Source: Acidimicrobiales bacterium
GTDB taxonomy: Bacteria; Actinomycetota; Acidimicrobiia; Acidimicrobiales; Palsa-688
Assembly (NCBI GenBank): GCA_019241495.1
Contig: JAFAWZ010000133.1
Coordinates: 1-5,806, forward strand
Direction of reading: 5' to 3'
DNA: 5,806 bases
Below the pieces are notes generated by a model, which searched no databases, was not told where the DNA came from, and saw only the letters and a program-made list of their open reading frames with translations. Positions 1-3,953 of the stretch are shown here, piece after piece. Numbering within the stretch: the first letter of the stretch is position 1; every line of letters begins with the position of its first letter. The translations under genes were made by a program, and so were the position numbers.

Positions 1-134
1 AGCTCGTTCCAAGATGAGATTTCCCACTGGGTCAACCAGGTAAGGCCCGTGGTAGACGACCACGTTGATAGGCCGGAGGTGTAAGCACAGCAATGTGTTC
101 AGCCGACCGGTACTAATCGGCCGAGGGCTTGGGG
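1..134 (+). rRNA. rrl: 23S ribosomal RNA, 3' end (partial)
   Basis: This is the last part of the large-subunit rRNA, running in from the left edge. The blocks GTTGATAGGCCGG (64-76), GTGTAAGCACAGCAATG (79-95) and CCGGTACTAATCGGCCGAGG (109-126 and onward) match the conserved 3' end of bacterial 23S (in E. coli: TTGATAGGCCGGGTGTGTAAG and ACCGGTACTAATGAACCG). The 3' boundary is placed by alignment to the E. coli ending GAGGCTTAACC and could be off by several bases. The 5S gene follows after about 80 nt in the normal 23S-5S order, so both lie in the same rrn transcript. Open reading frames across this stretch are not real genes. Confidence 0.96.
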
Positions 135-171
135 ACAACACTGCTCGTGCTCGCTATGGAACGCTCAAAGA

Positions 172-205
172 GGCCGGCCTCCCATCTCTATTTGGGAGGC
201 CGGCC
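172..205 (+). repeat. perfect 13-bp hairpin in the 23S-5S spacer
   Basis: GGCCGGCCTCCCA (172-184) and TGGGAGGCCGGCC (193-205) are exact reverse complements around an 8-nt loop (185-192). The stem lies between the end of 23S and the start of 5S. No T-run follows directly (the next bases are CTGAGCACG), so it is unlikely to end transcription before 5S. It is more likely a processing or folding element of the rRNA precursor, for example an RNase III-type substrate, but that role is inference. Confidence 0.75.
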
Positions 206-216
206 CTGAGCACGTT

Positions 217-334
<118 letters not shown>

Positions 335-346
335 TAATCGTGAGAG

Positions 347-378
347 AGGGCCCCGCACCACCCGGTGCGGGGCCCTTT
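347..378 (+). terminator. intrinsic terminator of the rRNA operon
   Basis: AGGGCCCCGCACC (347-359) pairs perfectly with GGTGCGGGGCCCT (364-376) around the 4-nt loop ACCC (360-363). It is followed by a short T-run (376-378) and then CGCG. A very stable GC stem with a short U-tract is the usual form in high-GC actinobacteria. It lies 12 nt after 5S and ends the rrn transcript, which separates it from the protein-coding gene at 479. A GTG at 365 lies inside this stem and is not a credible start for that gene. Confidence 0.93.
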
Positions 379-463
379 CGCGTCCCACCCCCAACCCGAA
401 ACCCCACTATTCCTCTGTCGAACTTCCCGTCGCGAGCGAACGGTCGTAGAGCCAGTCGCTCGC

Positions 464-481
464 TACCATCGAACTCTTATG
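464..481 (+). promoter_or_regulatory. putative -10 box and leaderless start of the TPR gene
   Basis: TACCAT (464-469) fits the TANNNT -10 consensus and ends 9 nt before the ATG at 479. Transcription would then begin at or within a few bases of the start codon. No purine-rich ribosome-binding site precedes the ATG (470-478 is CGAACTCTT). Both facts suggest a leaderless mRNA, which is common in Actinomycetota. No convincing -35 box is visible near 441-446. Confidence 0.4.
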
Positions 482-2206
482 CCTGAGGCTGGACGCCCCC
501 GACGCAACGACGACCGTAGCCCCGGCCGCGGCCCGCGACGAAGCGGGGGTCCCTCGAGCTCCGCCTCCCGCCCGACCCCGTCGAAAGATACCCGCCGGGG
601 AGGGCAATCACGCGATGGGCGACCGGACCAAGACCGAGACGGGCGAAGAACCCGATCCGGTGACAGGCCGTACGGCCAGTCGAGGCCAGACAAGGCAGCC
701 GACGATCCGGAACGGGACAGGGGCGTCGCCGACCGGCGAGCTCCCAATCAAGATCGACCCAGCCACAACCCGGCGCGACGGGCCCAGTCCACCCCCCGCC
801 CGGCTGGCCGGGGCGAGCGGAGCGACTCCACCTACCGGAAGGATGCCGGAGCCGCAGGACGCCGGACGAGCGACCGAACAGGCGGGCGGCGGACGTCCCA
901 GGCGGGCGACGGCCGCGATGGCCGGTACCGATCCGGCGACGACAGGTACGGGGCTGAAGGCGACCGGTACCGATCCAACCGGTCCAGCTCCAACCGGTCC
1001 AGCTCCAACCGCTCCACCCCCAGCCGAACTGACTCCGGCCGGTCCACCACCAGCCGATCTACCTACAACCGGACTGACTCCGGTCGGGACGGCAACCAGC
1101 CAAACGGCCGCCCGTCGCGCCGGCCCAGAGCAGGCGAAGGCGGTCCGCGATCCGAAGGTCAACCGAGATCCCGAGGCCAATTCCGCGACCCGGCCCGCCG
1201 GGCGACGCCGCCACGCCAGGCACCCCGCTCGAGCTCCGGCCACGAAGACGCCGGCGCCGGTTCGCGCCGAGCCGGCTGGCAACCAGCCACTCCCCGCTGG
1301 GGGGGCGTGGCCCGGCGCGGCGCCCGCGCCCTCGTCAACCCATCAGACGACCGCCCCGGCGCGTCGGCATCCGACCTGTGGCGCCAGGCGGTAGCCCGCT
1401 CCGACGCAGAGCGGGGCCGGCCCGCCGGTGGGGTCTGGGAAGCGGATGAAACGTGGATCGCCGAACCCGAACCGGAGGACCGCCACAACCGCCCGCCGGG
1501 CAAGCCGGCGCGCCAGACCACCCTGCGCGACGTGGCGACGGGTCGCGAGGGAACCGCCTCTCCCGGAGGCCACCGCCGGAAGGTGCCCAAGCCGGTCGTC
1601 GAAGAGCTTGCCGGGGCGGCCGGATCCGACCGGGGCGCCAAGCTGGCTCACCGGATCGCCGATGCCACCTACGCCTACGAGAAAGAGCGCTACCAAGAGG
1701 CCCGGCGCATCCTCCGCGGGCTGGCCGAAGAAGTCCGGGACTCCCCAACCGTCCGCGAGCTGTACGGCCTGGTGTTGTACCGGACCGGCCAGTGGGCCGC
1801 GGCGGCCAAGCAGCTCGAGTCCTTCCGTCAGCTGACCGGATCCTTCGATCAGCACCCCGTCCTCGCCGATTGTTACCGGGCATTGCGACGCTTTCCCGAT
1901 GCCGAGGGAATTTGGGAGGAGCTCCGTGAGGCGTCGCCGGGCGGTGACCTGGTCGCCGAGGGCAGGATCGTGGCCGCGGGCTGTCGCGCCGACCAAGGCG
2001 ACCTCTCCGGCGCCATCGCGCTGCTGGAACGCTCGGCCCGAAAGGTCGCCCGACCCCAAGAACGCCACCTCAGGCAGTGGTATGCCCTCGCCGATCTCTA
2101 CGAGCGCGCCGGAGATGTCCCCCGAGCCCGGGACCTGTTCCGCCGCGTGGCAGATACCGATCCCGACGCCTTCGATGTGAGGGCGAGGCTCCAGGCCCTC
2201 CGGTAG
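479..2206 (+). CDS. TPR-domain protein with long disordered Arg-rich N-terminus
   Basis: A 575-residue protein of unknown function, probably cytoplasmic; no signal peptide or membrane segment is visible. Residues 1 to about 290 are low complexity, rich in Arg, Ser, Gly, Asp and Pro and almost free of aliphatic residues, so they are very likely disordered. Residues 166-205 are eight tandem pentapeptides of the type S-N-R-S-S. A linker (about 290-390) carries isolated Trp segments (DLWRQAVARSD, GGVWEADETW). Residues 392-565 form antiparallel helix pairs of TPR type, e.g. YALADLYERAGDVPRARDLF from residue 535, ending in the TPR-like DTDPDAF. This C-terminal half resembles, from memory, a conserved actinobacterial family of hypothetical TPR proteins. 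The ATG at 479 is chosen because the longer frame back to a GTG at 365 starts inside the rrn terminator. TPRs usually bind proteins; an RNA or ribosome link for the basic tail is only a guess based on composition and the neighbouring rrn operon. Confidence 0.85.
   Translation: MPEAGRPRRNDDRSPGRGPRRSGGPSSSASRPTPSKDTRRGGQSRDGRPDQDRDGRRTRSGDRPYGQSRPDKAADDPERDRGVADRRAPNQDRPSHNPARRAQSTPRPAGRGERSDSTYRKDAGAAGRRTSDRTGGRRTSQAGDGRDGRYRSGDDRYGAEGDRYRSNRSSSNRSSSNRSTPSRTDSGRSTTSRSTYNRTDSGRDGNQPNGRPSRRPRAGEGGPRSEGQPRSRGQFRDPARRATPPRQAPRSSSGHEDAGAGSRRAGWQPATPRWGGVARRGARALVNPSDDRPGASASDLWRQAVARSDAERGRPAGGVWEADETWIAEPEPEDRHNRPPGKPARQTTLRDVATGREGTASPGGHRRKVPKPVVEELAGAAGSDRGAKLAHRIADATYAYEKERYQEARRILRGLAEEVRDSPTVRELYGLVLYRTGQWAAAAKQLESFRQLTGSFDQHPVLADCYRALRRFPDAEGIWEELREASPGGDLVAEGRIVAAGCRADQGDLSGAIALLERSARKVARPQERHLRQWYALADLYERAGDVPRARDLFRRVADTDPDAFDVRARLQALR
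974..1093 (+). repeat. 15-bp tandem repeat encoding eight pentapeptides
   Basis: Eight in-frame 15-nt units encode SNRSS, SNRSS, SNRST, PSRTD, SGRST, TSRST, YNRTD and SGRDG (residues 166-205 of the TPR protein). The DNA unit CAACCGGTCCAGCTC is repeated exactly at 976-990 and 991-1005; later units have diverged. The paired TD-SGR units repeat again as TD-SGR about 45 nt later. A 13-nt exact repeat CCGGTACCGATCC (922-934 and 964-976) lies just before. The near-identical first units suggest recent slippage or unit duplication; Arg at the third position is kept in all eight. Confidence 0.85.
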
Positions 2207-2216
2207 CGGCCCAGGG

Positions 2217-2243
2217 TTGACGGTCACACCCCCGCCCTAGTCT
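2217..2243 (+). promoter_or_regulatory. putative promoter of the SSB-like gene
   Basis: TTGACG (2217-2222) matches five of the six -35 consensus bases, and TAGTCT (2238-2243) fits TANNNT. The spacer is only 15 nt, shorter than the optimal 17, so the pairing is plausible but not ideal. It lies 11 nt after the stop codon of the TPR gene, and no T-tailed terminator is seen between them. Use of this site would give a leader of about 105 nt before the ATG at 2356. Confidence 0.45.
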
Positions 2244-2275
2244 CGCTCTTGCGTCTCCCGCCCCATCCGTCATCG

Positions 2276-2351
2276 GAAGTGGGGATCGGGTCGCAGACTC
2301 GCCGGTGCCGGACACCGACCCCTGGTTTCGATCCGACCCGTGAAGTGGGGA
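2276..2351 (+). promoter_or_regulatory. structured leader of the SSB-like gene with repeated RBS-like motif
   Basis: GAAGTGGGGA occurs exactly twice, at 2276-2285 and 2342-2351; the second copy holds the likely ribosome-binding purines (GGGGA) just before the start. Between them, CGGGTCG (2287-2293) can pair with CGACCCG (2334-2340), and GGATCG (2283-2288) with CGATCC (2329-2334). Alternatively GGGTCG (2288-2293) can pair with CGACCC (2316-2321). A small hairpin CGGTG/CACCG (2303-2307 with 2313-2317) competes with the last. These pairings are partly exclusive and one sits directly upstream of the RBS, so translational control is possible. Short matches are expected in GC-rich DNA, so this is tentative. 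Confidence 0.3.
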
Positions 2352-2355
2352 ACAA

Positions 2356-2706
2356 ATGATGAATCTCGTGGTGATCGAGGGTTTCCTGGCCCGGCCCGCC
2401 CAGCACGTGGAGCTGCCTTCGGGAACTCGCCTGGTTACCCTTGAAGTGACGGTACGCCGCCCTGACGGGCCGGCCGAGCCGGTCCCCGTGACCTGGACCG
2501 ATCCGCCGGCATGGGCGTCCATTCTCGACACCGGCGCCGAGGTCGTGGTGCTGGGCCGGGTGCGCCGGCGCTTCTTCCGGGCGTCGGGGGCGACGCAGAG
2601 CCGCACCGAGGTCGTGGCCCACCGGGTGGTGCGGTCAACGGCGCGAGCGAAGGTGTCGGCTCTGGTCACCGAAGCCGTCGACAGCCTCGAACAGCTGGGC
2701 GAGTGA
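2356..2706 (+). CDS. small single-stranded DNA-binding (SSB-like) OB-fold protein
   Basis: A 116-residue protein resembling the SSB family (single OB fold binding single-stranded nucleic acid). The opening MNLVVIEGFLARPAQHVELP, followed by GTRLVTLEVTVR, gives the first beta strands. VPVTWTDPPAW (residues 43-53) sits at the SSB V-x-W position, and AEVVVLGRVRRRFFR (61-75) with TEVVAHRVV (84-92) completes the barrel; SSB normally has V-x-G-x-L and E-V-x-A here. RRRFF is a basic, aromatic patch that could contact nucleic acid. Canonical SSB is about 150-180 residues with a Gly/Pro-rich linker and an acidic tail ending in DDDIPF; this protein has neither, ending in a short helix-like segment. It is therefore probably an accessory paralogue, not the main replication SSB. 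Starts at 2356 and 2359 (tandem ATG) are both possible; an in-frame TGA at 2341 rules out longer forms. The second ATG gives better spacing to the GGGGA at 2347-2351. Confidence 0.85.
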   Translation: MMNLVVIEGFLARPAQHVELPSGTRLVTLEVTVRRPDGPAEPVPVTWTDPPAWASILDTGAEVVVLGRVRRRFFRASGATQSRTEVVAHRVVRSTARAKVSALVTEAVDSLEQLGE

Positions 2707-2720
2707 ACCGACGTCTCGCC

Positions 2721-2740
2721 GGAGGGCGGGGGAGCCCTCC
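2721..2740 (+). repeat. 7-bp hairpin between the SSB-like gene and fbaB
   Basis: GGAGGGC (2721-2727) is the exact reverse complement of GCCCTCC (2734-2740), with a 6-nt loop. It lies 15 nt after the stop of the SSB-like gene and ends 5 nt before a -10-like TAGGCT (2746-2751). No T-run follows, so it could be a weak terminator, a protein-binding site over the promoter, or chance in G-rich DNA. Confidence 0.4.
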
Positions 2741-2745
2741 AGGGG

Positions 2746-2773
2746 TAGGCTCCACTTACGAGCCAAATATTGT
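2746..2773 (+). promoter_or_regulatory. putative -10 region of fbaB
   Basis: Two TANNNT boxes lie before fbaB: TAGGCT (2746-2751) and TATTGT (2768-2773). The second lies in AAATATTGT, the most AT-rich patch of this gap. Neither has a recognisable -35 box at the proper distance, so the choice is open. They would give leaders of about 60 or 38 nt respectively. Confidence 0.35.
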
Positions 2774-2817
2774 CAGCGCCGCTTTGGCCTGGCCCGAATT
2801 CGAGGAGTCCGTAGGTT

Positions 2818-3870
2818 ATGGACCTGCACAAGCTGATCGGCGACGCCGACGCCGACGACCTTCTCTCTTACGAGTGCAAGGGGATCCCCCGAGAGGACCT
2901 CATCCTGCCCGGTCCCGACGCCATCGACTCGGTGACGAGCTGGTCGGACCGGCCCATTCAGGTACTGCGCAACCTGCAGGCCCTCTACGGGCATGGCCGG
3001 CTGGCCAACACCGGCTATGTGTCCATCCTCCCCGTAGACCAGGGCATAGAGCACTCTGCGGCGGCCTCATTCGCCCGCAACCCCGCCTACTTCGACCCCA
3101 AGAACATCGTGGAGCTGGCCGTAGCAGGGGGGTGCAACGCGGTCGCGACGACCGTGGGCGTGCTCGGGATGATCGGCCGCCGCTACGCCCACAAGATCCC
3201 GTTCATCGTCAAGCTGAACCACAACGAGCTGTTGACCTACCCACCCAAGTACGACCAGATCATGTTCGGTTCTCCCCAAGAGGCCTACGACCTGGGCGCT
3301 GCGGGTGTGGGAGCCACGATCTACTTCGGCTCCGACGAGGCCACCCGCCAGATCCAGGAGGTGTCCGAGGCATTCCAGGAGGCGCACGCCCTCGGGATGT
3401 TCACCGTATTGTGGTGCTACCTGCGCAACAACGCTTTCAAGAAGGACGGCGTCGACTACTCACTCGCCGCCGACCTGACCGGTCAGGCCAACCACATGGG
3501 CGTGACCATCGAGGCCGACATAATCAAACAAAAGCAAGCGGAAGTGAACGGCGGCTACACCGCCGTCGGCTTCGGCCGCACCGATCCGCTCGTCTACGAC
3601 GAGCTGACGACCGGCCACCCGATAGACCTGACCCGCTGGCAGCTCGTCAACTGCTACATGGGGCGCATCCCGCTGATCAACAGTGGGGGGGAGTCGAAGG
3701 GCGACTCCGATCTGGCCCAGGCCGTCCGCACCGCGGTGATCAACAAGCGAGCTGGCGGAGCCGGCCTCATCTCGGGCCGCAAGGCCTTCCAGCGGCCCAC
3801 CCCGGACGGCATCGCCCTCCTTCACGCCATCCAGGACGTCTACCTGGAGAAGAGCATCACGGTCGCCTAG
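2818..3870 (+). CDS. fbaB: class I fructose-bisphosphate aldolase (DhnA/FbaB type)
   Basis: Cleaves fructose 1,6-bisphosphate reversibly to dihydroxyacetone phosphate and glyceraldehyde 3-phosphate through a Schiff base, without metal; cytoplasmic, in glycolysis and gluconeogenesis. At 350 residues it has the length of E. coli FbaB and aligns with it from end to end as I recall that sequence. Shared segments include SILPVDQGIEHS (69-80), YFDPKNIVELA (91-101), VKLNHNE (131-137), GATIYFGS (165-172), LTGQANH (220-226), CYMGR (279-283) and AVINKRAGG (306-314). Lys237 in IIKQKQAEVNGG is the Schiff-base lysine by that alignment; LINSGG (286-291) and SGRKAF (319-324) are the phosphate-binding glycine regions. 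The ATG is secured by an in-frame TAG two codons upstream (2812) and a GAGGAG ribosome-binding site at 2802-2807. Gaps of 111 nt before and 83 nt after, with promoter-like boxes in both, suggest separate transcription. In E. coli FbaB is favoured under gluconeogenic growth; a similar bias here is inference. Confidence 0.97.
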   Translation: MDLHKLIGDADADDLLSYECKGIPREDLILPGPDAIDSVTSWSDRPIQVLRNLQALYGHGRLANTGYVSILPVDQGIEHSAAASFARNPAYFDPKNIVELAVAGGCNAVATTVGVLGMIGRRYAHKIPFIVKLNHNELLTYPPKYDQIMFGSPQEAYDLGAAGVGATIYFGSDEATRQIQEVSEAFQEAHALGMFTVLWCYLRNNAFKKDGVDYSLAADLTGQANHMGVTIEADIIKQKQAEVNGGYTAVGFGRTDPLVYDELTTGHPIDLTRWQLVNCYMGRIPLINSGGESKGDSDLAQAVRTAVINKRAGGAGLISGRKAFQRPTPDGIALLHAIQDVYLEKSITVA

Positions 3871-3876
3871 ACGTAG

Positions 3877-3892
3877 GTTACCGTCAGGTAAC
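3877..3892 (+). promoter_or_regulatory. 16-bp palindrome upstream of korA, candidate operator
   Basis: GTTACC (3877-3882) and GGTAAC (3887-3892) are exact inverted repeats around GTCA. The element starts 7 nt after the fbaB stop and lies just upstream of and touching the expected -35 region of the -10 box at 3917. A dimeric regulator could bind here. The stem is short and lacks a T-run, so it is not a good terminator. Confidence 0.45.
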
Positions 3893-3916
3893 AAGTGGGA
3901 GTTGGGCTGCCTCCCG

Positions 3917-3945
3917 TAGAATCGTCGCGAGATTTCGCGAGAGGA
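3917..3945 (+). promoter_or_regulatory. korA -10 box, TCGCGAGA direct repeat and RBS
   Basis: TAGAAT (3917-3922) is a good -10 hexamer, with no clear -35 box. TCGCGAGA occurs twice, at 3925-3932 and 3935-3942, exactly 10 bp apart, so both copies face the same side of the helix. They cover the expected transcription start (about 3929). Each contains the self-complementary TCGCGA, so the pair is also an inverted repeat. AGAGGA (3940-3945) is a ribosome-binding site 8 nt before the ATG at 3954 and overlaps the second copy. Confidence 0.5.
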
Positions 3946-3953
3946 CACAGGAC

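Noticed and set aside
172..205. Spacer hairpin read as a transcription terminator
   Set aside because: No T-run follows and 5S, part of the same operon, begins 12 nt later.
135..216. Possible tRNA in the 23S-5S spacer
   Set aside because: The spacer is about 82 nt but is dominated by the hairpin and has no cloverleaf or GTTCGAATC-like T-arm.
365..478. GTG-initiated N-terminal extension of the TPR gene
   Set aside because: It would start inside the stem of the rrn terminator, without a ribosome-binding site; the ATG at 479 is the better start.
974..1093. CRISPR-like array
   Set aside because: Units are 15 nt, contiguous, without spacers, and in frame within a gene.
608..1282. 224-codon antisense frame rich in Val/Gly/Ala-Pro repeats
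   Set aside because: Its repeats simply reflect the 15-bp units on the other strand; no start signal or recognisable domain.
615..1394. Long + strand reading frame overlapping the disordered part of the TPR gene, Thr/Pro/Ala-rich with TGPAPTGPAP repeats
   Set aside because: It is the other-frame reading of the same 15-bp repeats in GC-rich DNA, where stops are rare. It has no ribosome-binding site and no recognisable domain, while the accepted frame continues into a clear TPR domain.
1343..2227. 294-codon antisense reading frame across the TPR-domain region
   Set aside because: Mirror of the coding strand in high-GC sequence; no recognised domain in its translation, and the sense strand has a conserved-looking protein.
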